64,000 nt of DNA from Hordeum vulgare subsp. vulgare (lineage: Eukaryota; Streptophyta; Magnoliopsida; Poales; Poaceae): assembly GCF_904849725.1 (NCBI RefSeq), contig NC_058524.1, positions 551,865,763 through 551,929,762 of the forward strand, read 5' to 3'. Positions within the stretch are counted from its first letter, which is position 1. Every line of letters begins with the position of its first letter. Below are positions 8,919 to 20,675 of the stretch, in pieces. Under the pieces are notes generated by a model. The model saw only the letters and a list, made by a program, of their open reading frames with translations, ran no database searches and was not told the DNA's origin. Both the position numbers and the translations under genes were made by a program.

Positions 8919-11735
8919 GTGAGGAATCCTAAAGATCCAAGAACTAAAATCTTGCCTTCCACTACGAGGAGAGGTAAGGAACTGCCATCTAGCTCTGCAC
9001 TTGATTCACCTTCCGTTTTGAGTAAGTTTGCGACTTCACCTCCAGCTAGAAATCTTCATATGTCGCCTGTGATTGATGATGCTACTTCTGCTACCAATGA
9101 TGCTTATGATGATGCTATGCTTGATACTATGCCTGATGATGCTATGCTTGATACTATGCCTGATGATGCAATGCTTGATACTATGCCTGATGATGTTATG
9201 CTTGATACTATGCCTGATGATGCTATGCCTGATACTGCTTTGCCACTTGGTGCATTCCTTGATGCACATATTGCTAGAGTTGCTGCTAGATGTGATGATA
9301 CTTCTGAGACTACTGATACTATTGAAGTAGAACCCGCTACTATGTCTGAATTGCCTGTTATGCCTGATACACGCTATGTTATGGAGGGAGAGATAGCTGA
9401 GGATTTTCTTGCGTGGAAGGATAGCTATGATGTTGAGAAACTTCTGCGTAAGTGGAAAGAAAAATCTCTGAACGCTAGGATGAAATACGACCCGAAGTTT
9501 GCCACTTCGCCTATCTTTGTGACCGATAAGGATTATGAATTCTCTGTCGACCCTGAGTTAATAACTCTAGTCGAATCTGATCCCTTTCACGGTTATGAGT
9601 CTGAAACAGTTGTAGCCCATCTTACCAAACTGCACGATATAGCCACCCTATTCACTAGTGAGGAAAAGATCCGCCACTACTATATGCTCAAGCTATTTCC
9701 TTTCTCGCTAAAGGATGATGCTAAGAGCTGGTTCACTTCTCTTGCTCCTGGTTGTGTGCGTAGCCCCCAGGATATGGTCTACTACTTCTCTAAAAAATAT
9801 TTCCCTGCCCATAAGAAGCAAGCTGCCTTGCAGGAAATATACAACTTTGCTCAAGTTGAAGAAGAGAGTCTCCCACAAGCTTGGGGGAGGCTTATCCAGC
9901 TACTGAATGCTTTGCCTGATCACCCTCTTGAGAAGAACGAAATACTTGATATCTTCTATAATGGACTTACCGATGCTTCTAAAGACCACCTAGATAGTTG
10001 TGCCGGTTGTGTTTTTAGGGAACGGACTGTAGAACAAGCTGAGATTCTGTTGAACAACATCTTGTGCAATGAGAATGCTTGGACTATTCCCGAACCACCT
10101 CCTAAGCCAACTCCAGAGAAAAGAGGTATTCTATTCCTTAGTCCTGAGGATATGCAAGAAGCCAAGAAATCTATGCGAGAGAAAGGCATTAAATCTGAAG
10201 ATGTCAAAAATCTACCACCTATCGAAGAGATCCATGGTCTCGATAACCCGATACAGGTAGTAGAAGTAAATTCTCTGCGAAGGTTTGATGAGAGTGATAT
10301 TCCTTTTGATAAACCTTCTAGCCTATGCTTGGATGAATTTGATAACTTTGTTGCCAAACAACAGAGTTTCAATGATTATGTTAGCAGACAATTGGAAAAG
10401 AATGCTTGTATGCTTAGTCATTTAAGTGCTTGTGTGGACAGAAACGTCAATGATCTTAAGCTTCTGAGTAAACATGCCTCTATGGTTACTACCTAGGTAG
10501 AACAAGTACATAAAGCTCAGAGTGACTTGCTCAATGAGTTGAATGACAATTCTGTCAGAGTCGTCACTAGAGGCGGTAGAATGACCCAGGAACCTTTGTA
10601 TCCTGAGGGTCATCCGAAGAGAATTGAACAAGATTCTCAAGGAGTTAGCACTGATGCACCTAGTCATCCTAGAAAGAAGAAGAAAGATCATAGGAACCTG
10701 CACGCTAGCAACCCTGTTGCTGCTACACCTTAGAGTCCAAACGATGCCTCTGTCTCTGATGCTGAAACACAATCTAGTGATGAACATGAGCCTAATGATA
10801 ATATCAATAGTGATGTTCATGATGATGCTCAACCTAGCAATGAAAAGGATGTGGAGATTGAACCTAGTGTTGATCTTGATAACCCACAGCCTAAGAATAG
10901 AAGATACGATAAGAATGACTTCGCTGCTAGGAAGCACGGTTAAGAAAGGGAACCATGGGTTCAGAAACCCATGCCCTTTCCTCCCAAACCATCCAAGAAA
11001 AAGGATGATGAGGATTTTGAGCGCTTCGTTGAAATGATCACACCTGTCTTTCTGCAAATGCGTTTGACTGATATGCTCAAGATGTCTCCGTATGCTAAGT
11101 ACATGAAAGATATTGTGACTAATAAGAGGAGGATACCTGAGGTTGAGATTTCCACCATGCTCGCTAATTATACCTTCAAGGGTGGAACTCCTAAGAAACT
11201 AGGTGATCCCGGTGTGCCCACTATACCTTGCTCCATTAAAGGCAACTACGTTAGAACTGCGTTATGCGATCTTGGAGCCGGTGTTAGTGTTATGCCTCTC
11301 TCTCTTTATCGTAGACTTGAACTAGATAAGTTGACACCCACTGAAATCTCTCTGCAAATGGCCGACAAATCAACTACTTTCCCTATCAGCATTTGCAAGG
11401 ATGTGCCTGTTGTGGTTGCTAACACCACTATCTTAACATACTTTGTTATCTTGGATATTCCCGAGAACGATGCCATGGTTGTCATCCTCGGAAGACCCTT
11501 TTTAAACACTGCAGGGGCTGTTATAGATTGCAACAAAGGCAATGTCACTTTACATGTCAACGGTAATGAGCATACGGTGCACTTTCCGAAGAAACAATAT
11601 CGAGTATATTGCATCAATGCTATCGAAAAAACTTCATCGATTCTTATTGGGAGTTTTGAATGCCCTATTCCTCATGTCAAGATGAAGTATGACTTGCTTG
11701 TTGGGGAGATACACATCCCCATTGAGGTGACCTAG
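8919..11735 (+). pseudogene. Element B gag-protease polyprotein, interrupted by three stops
   Basis: A single reading frame of about 939 codons runs through, broken only by TAG at 10494, TAG at 10731 and TAA at 10941. The first codon of the family start is GTG here; the next in-frame ATG is at 9060. Order: variable N-terminus; a 9-residue repeat DDAMLDTMP, four and a half copies (residues about 64-108); retrotransposon gag core (roughly residues 160-390, with SLPQAWGRL and FYNGL); a charged linker with KKKKDHR; and an aspartic protease at the end with CDLGAGVSVMP and ILGRPFLNT. After the stop at 11733 there is no RT or integrase. Gag would form the particle and the protease would process it. 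The three stops each look like a C-to-T change of a CAG or CAA codon. I infer a defective copy of a naturally non-autonomous family. Confidence 0.88.
9108..9242 (+). repeat. 27-bp in-frame minisatellite in gag
   Basis: Four full units of 27 bp and a partial fifth, beginning GATGATGCTATGCTTGATAC, encode repeats of DDAMLDTMP. The unit length is a multiple of three, so copy number can change without a frameshift. Single-base differences (GCT, GCA, GTT at the third codon) separate the units. Confidence 0.85.
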
Positions 11736-12778
11736 TGACTATTCGGAAATTGTTCGTCTTCTTTTGCGATACGAGAAAGTTTTGTCGAGGGGATTTGATC
11801 AACCCCATTGACGGATTCCTTTTGATGACCATGAGATGGATGAATCGAGGAGTCACAAACCTCTGTTTCAAGCTTTCACTTTAGGTTGCTTAGAAGAAAA
11901 ATGATAGATTTAGTTTAGTTTTCCCTGTTTTCTGTTTTAGCGTCCGGTAAAAAAGTACCCCAAAAATTAAAGTTCTCCGAACGCTGTGAAAATCAAGTAT
12001 GATTTTTTCTGGAATATTTGAAAAATTCTGGGACAAAGAATCTGTCTGAGGGCCACACCAATTGGCCACAAGCCCTAGGGGCGCGGGCACCCCCTGGCCG
12101 CGCCGCCCAGGCTTGTGGGGCCCACAGGCACTCCCTCCACTCATTCTTGCTCCCATCCAGTTCTCCTACCTCTAGAAAAAATCGTTTCGCAGCTCAAACC
12201 CGTGTTCTTGCTCCTCTTGCCCAGAGGAGCTCACACAGCAGTGGCTTCCTCAGTCCACTCCGGAGTACCCACGAGCTGGTTATTTCCCTCCTTGGGAGTA
12301 GACCAAGTTAGGCCAAAAGCCTAAGCTTGGGGGAGTACGTGTTCTCACCAACTTTACATTCTTGCTTATGCTTTCACTTCGTTAGCCGGTGTTCACACTT
12401 TGCCACTATATCATCCATGCTAGTTTATCTTCTTTTTCTAGTTTTCTTTTCGTGTGTATGTCTAGTTTGAAAAAAACCAAAAAGATTTTATTTTCTTCTT
12501 TTGCTTGTTGGGAGCTTTCCCGTGTAGATAGTTTTCTTTTTCTTTGGGTCAAGGTAGAAGATATTGGTTACAATGTTTAGTGGCTCTTGCATGCATACTT
12601 GTTTAGCTTTCAAAGAGCCATATTACTTTGTCTTCTCCTTTGTGTTTGCCTGCAGATTCCAGCTTTAGTCCAATGCACGAGCACGCTTATTATTGTTCAC
12701 ATCATTCGGTCGTGCAAGTGAAAGGCAATAATGACGATATATGATGAAGTGACTGAGCCTGGAAAAGCTGGTATGAAC
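11736..12778 (+). other. Element B 3' untranslated region, first part
   Basis: It contains no RT-like coding sequence. A GC-rich inverted-repeat module (about 12050-12125, GGCCACAAGCC to GGCTTGTGGGG) and a flanking segment resemble the LTR of the element itself. A second copy of the polypurine motif AAGCTTGGGGGAGT is at 12326-12339. The region is split at 12778 by element H and resumes at 17121. Confidence 0.65.
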
Positions 12779-13391
12779 TGTTGGGGAACGTTGCATGGGA
12801 AACAAAAAATTTCCTACACGCACGAAGACCTATCATGGTGATGTCCATCTACTAGAGGGGATTTCCGATCTACGTACCCTTGTAGATCGCACAGCAGAAG
12901 CGTTAAGAAACGCGGTTGATGTAGTGGAACGTCCTCACGTCCCTCGATCCGCCCCGCGAACCGTCCCACGAACCGTCCCGCGATCCGTCCCACGATCCGA
13001 TCCGATCTAGTGCCGAACGGATGGCACCTCCGTGTTCAGCACACGTACAACTCAACGATGATCTCGGCCTTCTTGATCCAGCAAGAGAGACGGAGAGGTA
13101 GATGAGTTCTCCGGTAGCATGACGGTGCTCCGGAGGTTGGTGGTGACCTAATCTCAGCAGGGCTCCGCCCGAGCTCCGCAGAAACGCGATCTAGAGGTAA
13201 AACCGTGGAGGTATGTGGTCGGGCTGCCGTCGCAAAAGTTGTCTCAAATCAGCCCTAAAACCCCACTATATATGGGAGGGAGGGAGGGGAGGAGGCAGCC
13301 TCAAAACCTAAAGGTTTGGCCGAAATTGGAGGTGGAGGAGTCCTACTCCAATCCTACTTGGAGTAGGATTCCACCTTCCCACTTGGAAACT
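12779..13391 (-). repeat. Element H truncated 3' LTR
   Basis: Near-identical to the start of 15289-17120 up to the sequence CTTGGAAACT, after which homology ends. On the minus strand this is the 3' part of the LTR. It includes the promoter TATA region (ACTATATATGG at about 13267). Confidence 0.9.
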
Positions 13392-15288
13392 TAGTGGTTT
13401 TACTAACCATAAACTATTGATGCTCCTTCTTGATTTCTACTTTCGCAGTGTCAAACATCGTGAATCGCTCAAGGATCATTGTACCTATCCTTGATATGTT
13501 ATATTTCATCACGAAGCTCTCACAGCTTGGTGGCGGTGACTTTGGAGAACCATCACTATCTTATCTGGAAGATCAACTCCCACTTGATTCAAGAGATTAC
13601 CGTACTCAGATAATCTGAGCACACGCTCAAATATTGAGCTTTTCTCCTTTACTTTGTGTACAAAGAATCTTGTCGGAGGTCTCATACCTCTTAACAAGGG
13701 CACAAGCATGAAATCACAATTTCATCTCTTTAGAACATCTCTTATGTTCCGTGACGTTTCAAAACGTCTTCGGCGCCTTGCTTCTAAGCCATTAAGTATT
13801 TTGTACTGAACTATCGTGTAGTCATCAGAAACGTGTATGTCGGATGCTCACAACATCTACAGACGACGCTCGAGGTGCAGCACACCGAGTGGTGCATTAA
13901 GGACATAACCCTTCTGCGCAGCAACGAGGACAATCCTCGGTTTTACAGACTCAGTCTGCAAAGTTTGCTACTATCAACTTTCAACTAAATTTTCTCTAGG
14001 AACATATATAAATAGTAGAGCTATAGCGCAAGCTACATCGTAATTCGCAAAGACCATTAGACTATGTTCATGACAATTAGTTCAATTAATCATTTTACAT
14101 TAGAACTCCCACTCAAAAACTACATCTCTCTAGTCATTTGAGTGGTACATGATCCAAATCCACTATCTCAAGTCCGATCATCACGTGAGTCGAGAATAGT
14201 TTCAGTGGTAAGCATCTCTATGCTAATCATATCAATTATACGATTCATGCTCGACCTTTCGGTCTCATGTGTTCCGAGGCCATGTCTGCACATGCTAGGC
14301 TCGTCAAGCTTAACCCGAGTGTTCCGCGTGTGCAACTGTTTTGCACCCGTTGTATGTGAACGTTGAGTCTATCACACCCGATCATCACGTGGTGTCTCGA
14401 AACGAAGAACTGTCGCAACGGTGCATAGTCGGGGAGAACACAATTTCGTCTTGAAATTTTAGTGAGAGATCACCTCATAATGCTACCGTCGTTCTAAGCA
14501 AGATAAGGTGCATAAAGGATTAACATCACATGCAATTCATAAGTGACATGATATGGCCATCATCATGTGCTTCTTGATCTCCATCACCAAAGCACCGGCA
14601 CGATCTTCTTGTCACCGGCGTCACACCATGATCTCCATCATCATGATCTCCATCAACGTGTCACCATCGGGGTTGTCATGCTACTCATGCTATTACTACT
14701 AAAGCTACGTCCTAGCAATATAGTAAACGCATCTGCAAGCACAAGCGTTAGTTTAAAGACAACCCTATGGCTCCTGCCGGTTGCCGTACCATCGACGTGC
14801 AAGTCGATATTAACTATTACAACATGATCATCTCATACATCCAATATATCACATCACATCGTTGGCCATATCACATCACAAGCATACCCTGCAAAAACAA
14901 GTTAGACGTCCTCTAATTGTTGTTGCATGTTTTACGTGGTGACCATGGGTATCTAGTAGGATCGCATCTTACTTATGCAAACAACACAACGGAGATATAT
15001 GAATTGCTATTTAACCTCATCCAAGGACCTCCTCGGTCAAATCCGATTCAACTAAAGTTGGAGAAACCGACACTCGCCGGTCATCTTTGAGCAACGGAGT
15101 TACTCGTAGCGATGAAACCAGTCTCTCGTAAGCGTACGAGTAATGTCGGTGCGAGCCGCTTCGATCCAACAATACCGCGGAATCAAGAAATGACGAAGGA
15201 GGGCAGCAAAACACACATCACCGCCCACAAAAACTTCTGTGTTCTACTCGAGAAGACATCTACGCATGAACCTAGCTCATGATGCCAC
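13392..15288 (-). pseudogene. Element H leader and gag remnant
   Basis: The minus-strand frame at 13509-13709 encodes a copia gag segment with VPLLRGMRPPTRFF, KVKEKSSIFERVL and GVDLPDKIV. The homologous segment in element E lies at 38470-38690. The remaining 1.6 kb up to 15288 matches the Angela leader between LTR and gag. A primer site in modified form (GTGGCATCATGAGC on the minus strand) touches the LTR at 15288. No protease, integrase or RT is left. Confidence 0.85.
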
Positions 15289-17120
15289 TGTTGGGGAACG
15301 TCGCATGGGAAACAAAAAATTTCCTATGCGCACGAAGACCTATCATGGTGATGTCCTTCTACGAGAGGGGGTTTCCGATCTACGTACCCTTGTAGATCGC
15401 ATAGAAGAAGCGTTAAGAAACGCGGTTGATGTAGTGGAACTTCCTCACGTCCCTCGATCCGCCCCGCGAGCCGTCCCACGAACCGTCCCGCGATCCGTCC
15501 CACGATCCGATCCGATCTAGTGCCGAACGGACGGCACCTCCGTGTTCAGCACACGTACAGCTCGACGATGATCTCGGCCTTCTTGATCCAGCAAGAGAGA
15601 CGGAAAGGTAGATGAGTTCTCCGGCAGCGTGACGGTACTCCGGAGGTTGGTGGTGACCTAATCTCAGCAGGGCTCCGCCCGAGCTCCGCAGAAACGCGAT
15701 CTAGAGGTAAAACCGTGGAGGTATGTGGTCGGGCTGCCGTCGCAAAAGTTGTCTCAAATCAGCCCTAAAACCCCACTATATATAGGAGGGAGGGAGGGGA
15801 GGAGGCAGCCTCAAAACCTAAAGGTTTGGCCGAAATTGGAGGTGGAGGAGTCCTACTCCAATCCTACTTGGAGTAGGATTCCACCAGCCCACTTGGAAAC
15901 TCTTTCCACCTTGTGTTTTTTCCTTCTCAAACCTTATGGGCCTTAGTGGTAACTTATTCCAGCCCACTAGGGGCTGCTTTATCTCTTCCCATAGCCCATG
16001 AGACCCCTTGGGGCGTGACACCCCTCCTGATGGTCCCCGGCACCCCTCCCGGCACTCCCAGTACACTACTGATGAGCCCGAAACTTTTCCGGTAATCCAC
16101 GAAAACCTTCCGATAACCAAATGAGGTCATCCTATATATCAATCTTCGTTTCCGAACCATTCCGGAAACCCTCGTGACGTCCGTGATATCATCCGGGACT
16201 CTGAACAACATTCGGTAACCAACCATATAACTCAAATACGCATAAAACAACGTCGAACCTTAAGTGCGCAGACCGTGCGGGCTCGAGAACTATCTAGACA
16301 TGACCCGAGTGACTCCTCGGTCAATATCCAATAACGGGATATGGATGACCATATTGGATCCTACATATTCTACGAAGCTCTTATCGTTTGAACCTCAGGG
16401 CCAAGGATTCATATAATCCCGTATGTCATTCCCTTTGTCCTTCGGTATGTTACTTGCCCGAGATTCGATCGTCAGTATCCGCATACCTATTTCAATCTCG
16501 TTTACCGGCAAGTCTCTTTACTCGTTCCATAAAACAAGATCCCGCAACTTACACTAAGTCACAATGCTTGCAAGGCTTGTGTGTGATGTTGTATTACCGA
16601 GTGGGCCCCGAGATACCTCTCCGTCACACGGAGTGACAAATCCCAGTCTCGATCCATAATAACTCAACGAACACCTTCGGAGATACCTGTAGAGCATCTT
16701 TATAGTCACCCAGTTACGTTGCGACATTTGATACACACAAAGCATTCCTCCGGTGTCAGTGAGTTATATGATCTCATGGTCATAGGAACAAATACTTCAC
16801 ACGCAGAAAACAGTAGCAACAAAATGACACGATCAACATGCTACGTCTATTAGTTTGGGTCTAGTCGATCACATGATTCTCCTAATGATGTGATCCCATT
16901 ATCAAGTGACAACACTTGCCTATGGTCAGGAAGCCTTGACCATCTTTGATCAACGAGCTAGTCAACTAGAGGCTTACTAGGGCCAGTGTTTTGTCTATGT
17001 ATCCACACAAGTATTGTGTTTCCAATCAATACAATTATAGCATGGATAATAAACGATTATCATGAACAAAGAAATATAATAATAACTAATTATTATTGCC
17101 TCTAGGGCATATTTCCAACA
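15289..17120 (-). repeat. Element H complete 5' LTR
   Basis: 1832 bp with Angela termini: on the minus strand it starts TGTTGGAAATATGCCC and ends TTCCCCAACA. A TATA box (TATATATAGTGG on the minus strand) lies at about 15773-15784. It is close in sequence to the two LTRs of element E but in the opposite orientation. Confidence 0.9.
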
Positions 17121-18601
17121 TGAACTCGATCTATTTTGTTTTTGTAAATATGACTAGCTCATCATGCCTGATTCAGCTTTGTTGTGAGAGAAACATGTTT
17201 GCAATGACAACTTAGAGATCATAGTTGCTTATGCCATGCTTACTTAGCTAGGAGCTTATAATGGTCTGTCTTGGTTACCAACATGAATGTTGAGATGACT
17301 ATGATGTAGTATGATAGGATGGTATCCTCCTTTGAATGTTTCAAGTGGCTTGACTTGGCGCATGTTCACGCATGTAGTTGAAACAAAATCAACATAGCCT
17401 CTATGTTGTTCATGTTCATGGTGATTTGTGTCCTACTCATGCTCGCACTCAATGTTAGTTACTCTCAATGCATTTTGATGATTGTTGTCGCTCTCTAGTT
17501 GGTCGCTTCCCAGTCTTTTGCTAGCCTTCACTTGTACTAAGCAGGAATACTGCTTGTGCATCCACCGCCATAAACCCAAAGTTGTGTCAAATGAGTCCAC
17601 CATACGTACCTATGTGCGGTATCTACCTGCCGTTCCAAGTAAATTTGCATGTGCCACTCGCTAAATCTTCAAGAAATAACCTGTTTTGCATGCCCGAACC
17701 GCTCATGTGGTGACAGGGGGCTATTGGTATCTTCCATGCTAGGCGTGTTATCCTCGATATGTGTTTATTCACTATCATTCACGAGAAAGGGGCCGGTAAT
17801 TGGAATTCCCAGTTCCATGCTCAAATCGAAAAGATAATTACAAACAAAACTCCCCCAGGATTGATGTTGGTATGGACGGTACCCGAGGATTCGGCTAGCC
17901 GTGGAGTATGATTGATTGGTGGTGGGGGAGTCAAAACTTTACTTTTCTGTTTGGGAACCGCCTATAGCATGTGTAGCGTGGAAGATCTTGAGAACACTTA
18001 GTCATTGCGTTCACAATGAAAGCATGCCACCCAAAATTATTATCTTTGTTTTCAAAAGCTTGAGCTCTAGCACCTCTGCAAATCAATGCTTCCCTCTACG
18101 AAGGGCCTGTCTATTTATGTTCGTGTTGAGTCATCCTCCCCTTACAAAAGCACCAATTAGAGAGCACCTCTGTCATTTTTATGCTTTGCTTTTAACTGGG
18201 TTGAGTGTGACTATGACTGGATGTTCATTGCCTTGAATTACAATGTTTAGTCAGCCCTTGCTCTTTGAAGGTGCTCTGCATTTATGTTTTGCGGTCTCAG
18301 AAAGAGCTAGCGAGATACCATCTATTCGTACTGCTTCATGTTGTTTTGATTGAAGTGTTGACACTTGAGGCTTATTATTATTTGCTCGCTAGTTGATTAT
18401 GCCATTGATATGAGTTTACCGTGAGACCTAGATTTCATTTGCTTATGTGGTTTGCTTGTGATGTTGCTGAAATTCTGGTTGTGAGTTAGACATAGTTGCA
18501 ACAAAAAGATCAAACAGAGTTCGTCAAAGTTTTTCTTTTGTCTCTCTCAGTTTGTCAACGGAGTTGCTTGAGGACAAGCAAGGCTTTAAGCTTGGGGGAG
18601 T
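17121..18601 (+). other. Element B 3' untranslated region, second part, with polypurine tract
   Basis: Continues from 12778 after element H. From 17553 it matches the extra copy at 6200-7247. It ends in the polypurine tract AAGCTTGGGGGAGT (18588-18601) directly before the right LTR. Short open frames (for example 17916-18236) are present in both copies but have diverged without obvious coding constraint, so I do not call them. Confidence 0.7.
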
Positions 18602-20193
18602 TGATACGTCTCCGTCGTATCTACTTTTCGGAACTCTTTTGCCCTTGTTTTGGACTCTAATTTGCATGATTTGAATGGAACTAACCCGGACTAACGCTGT
18701 TTTCAGCAGAATTGCCATGGTGTTGTTTTTGTGCAGAAATAAAAGTTCTCGGAATGTCCTGAAAATTTACGAACATTTTTTCTAGAATAAAAGGAAAATA
18801 CGTGCGCAAAGATCCACGTGAGGGGGCGTGCCAATGGGCCATAAGCCCACAGGCCACGGCCACCCCGTATGGCCGGGCCGTGCAGGCTTGTGGGGCCCAC
18901 GTGGCACCACCGCCCCCAATCTCAGCTCTATATCTTCCATTTTGCTTGAAAAAAAACCAGAGAGAAGTTTTCATCGCGTTTTGCGATACGGAGGCGCCGC
19001 CACATCATATTCTTCATCTGGAGGACAGATCCGGAGTCCGTTTCGGGCTCCGGAGAGGGGAAATCGTCGCCATCGTCATCATCAACCTTTCTCCATCGAC
19101 AATTCCATGATGCTCTTCATCGTTCGTGAGTAATCTCATCATAGGCTTGCTGGACGGTGATGAGTTGGATGAGATCTATCATGTAATCGAGTTAGTTCTT
19201 GACGGGGATTGATCCCTAGTATCCACTATGTTCTAGATTGATGTTGCTACTACTTGGCTATGCTTAATGCTTGTGACTAGGGCCTGAGTGCCATGATTTC
19301 AGATCTGAACCTATTATGTTGTCTCCAATGTATGTGTGTTTTATAACCTATCTTGCAAGTTGTAGTCACCTACGATGTGTTATGACCCGGCAACCCCGGA
19401 GTGACAATAGCCGGAACCACTCCCGGAGATGACCATAGTATGAGGAGTTCATGTATTCCCCGCATGTTAATGCGTTGGTCCAGTTCTTTATTAAAAGGAG
19501 AACCTTAATATCCCGTAGTTTCCATTAGGACCCCGCTGCCACGGGAGGGATGGACAATAGATGTCATGCAAGTTCTTTTCCCTAAGCACGTATGACTACA
19601 TACAGAATACATGCCTACATTAGATTGATGAACGGGAGCTAGTCACAAATCTCTCCGTGTTATAGTTGTTACATGATGAATCACATCTGTCACACTCATC
19701 CATCACCGATCCACTGCCTACGAGTCTTTTACTACTGGTTCTTGCTACGTTACTTTGCCTAGGCTTGTCCCTTGCTACAAAAGGGATTGGGCCACTTTGT
19801 TGCTGCTGTGACTACTGCTGTTACTTGTTACTTTGCTGCTGTTGTCATTACTACTGTTACATGTTACTTTGTTGCTGCTGCTACTACTGTTGCTTGCTAC
19901 TCCGCTGTTATTTGTTGCAAGACTTTGTTGGCGCTAACATCCCGTCAACAAGGCTTTTTCCGGCGCCGTTGCCGGGGATTGTCAAAGCTTTTTCTGGTGC
20001 CATTGCTATCATACTACCTTGCTACTGATACTTTGCTTGCAGACACTAATCTTTCAGGTGTGGTTGAATTGACAACTCAGCTGCTAATACTTGAGAATAT
20101 TCTTTAGCTTCCCCTTGTGAGCGAATCAATAAATTTGGGTTGAATACTCTACCCTCGAAAACTGCTGTGATCCCATATGATTGTGGGACATCA
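18602..20193 (+). repeat. Element B 3' LTR
   Basis: 1592 bp, TGATACGTCTCC to GGGACATCA, followed by the target duplication ATCAC. It carries the GC-rich hairpin module (about 18825-18905), a TATA-like CTCTATATCTT at about 18926, the CTG-rich tandem repeat, and two internal primer-site-like sequences (19961-19978 and 19995-20006). Confidence 0.92.
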
Positions 20194-20198
20194 ATCAC

Positions 20199-20673
20199 CT
20201 ACATTGAACTCATGCTTTTGTATCCTTTTATCATGCCACCTCTTAACCTTTTCTTTGAACAACTTGGCATTCTCATATGCATGAGTTCTCCATTCATCAA
20301 GCGAGCTAATGTCAAATAACCTCTTCTCACCAGCAAGTTTGAAATCAAAGTTGAGCTCTTTGATTACCCAATAAGCTTTATGCTCTAGCTCAAGAGGTAA
20401 ATGGCATGCTTTACCGTACACCATTTTGTACCGAGACATGCCCATGGGATTCTTATAGGCAGTTCTATAAGCCCACAGTGCATCATCGAGCTTCTTAGAC
20501 CAATTCTTTCTAGACCTATTGACAGTCTTTTGCAGAATCAGTTTAATCTCTCTATTGCTTAGCTCTACTTGACCACTGGACTGAGGGTGATAGGGAGACG
20601 CAATTCTATGGTTGACATTGTACTTAGCAAGAGTTTTACGGAAAGCACCATGAATGATATCTAGGGACTCCAA
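20199..20673 (-). pseudogene. Element A pol, integrase core C-terminal part
   Basis: The frame begins after a short deletion and reads HGAFRKTLAKYNVNHR, then SPYHPQSSGQVE (with the third catalytic residue, E) and continues to EFNVGD, where element B interrupts it. The segment between the upstream frame and this one, which normally carries the second catalytic aspartate, is missing by about 28 bp at 20661, with a frame change. The protein would insert the DNA copy into the genome; here it cannot work. Confidence 0.85.
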
Positions 20674-20675
20674 AT

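Larger units (their letters stand above)
12779..17120 (-). mobile_element. Element H: internally deleted BARE-1/Angela-type copia element
   Basis: Bounded by TGTTGGGGAACG at 12779 and TTTCCAACA at 17120 (the reverse complement of the Angela LTR ends) with the perfect duplication TGAAC at 12774-12778 and 17121-17125. The right LTR (15289-17120, 1832 bp) is complete. The left LTR keeps only 613 bp (12779-13391). The internal part (13392-15288) retains the leader and part of gag only. A single deletion removed the rest of gag, all of pol and about 1.2 kb of the 3' LTR. A full Angela is usually near 8-9 kb. Confidence 0.92.
5823..20193 (+). mobile_element. Element B: gag-protease-only Athila-like gypsy element with three LTRs
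   Basis: It is bounded by TGATATG at 5823 and CATCA at 20193 with the perfect target duplication ATCAC on both sides. Its order is partial LTR (5823-6199), a copy of the 3' untranslated region with polypurine tract (6200-7247), full LTR (7248-8840), primer site, gag-protease frame, 3' untranslated region interrupted by element H, polypurine tract, full LTR (18602-20193). No RT, RNase H or integrase similarity is present, so it must use enzymes from elsewhere. Terminus, primer site, polypurine tract and part of the LTR match element A. Probably a Sabrina- or WHAM-type family; name not verified. Confidence 0.9.

Noticed and set aside
9036..9330. ORFs on both strands with repeating IRHSIKH or LILCLMM patterns
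   Set aside because: Shadows of the in-frame 27-bp gag minisatellite in other frames.
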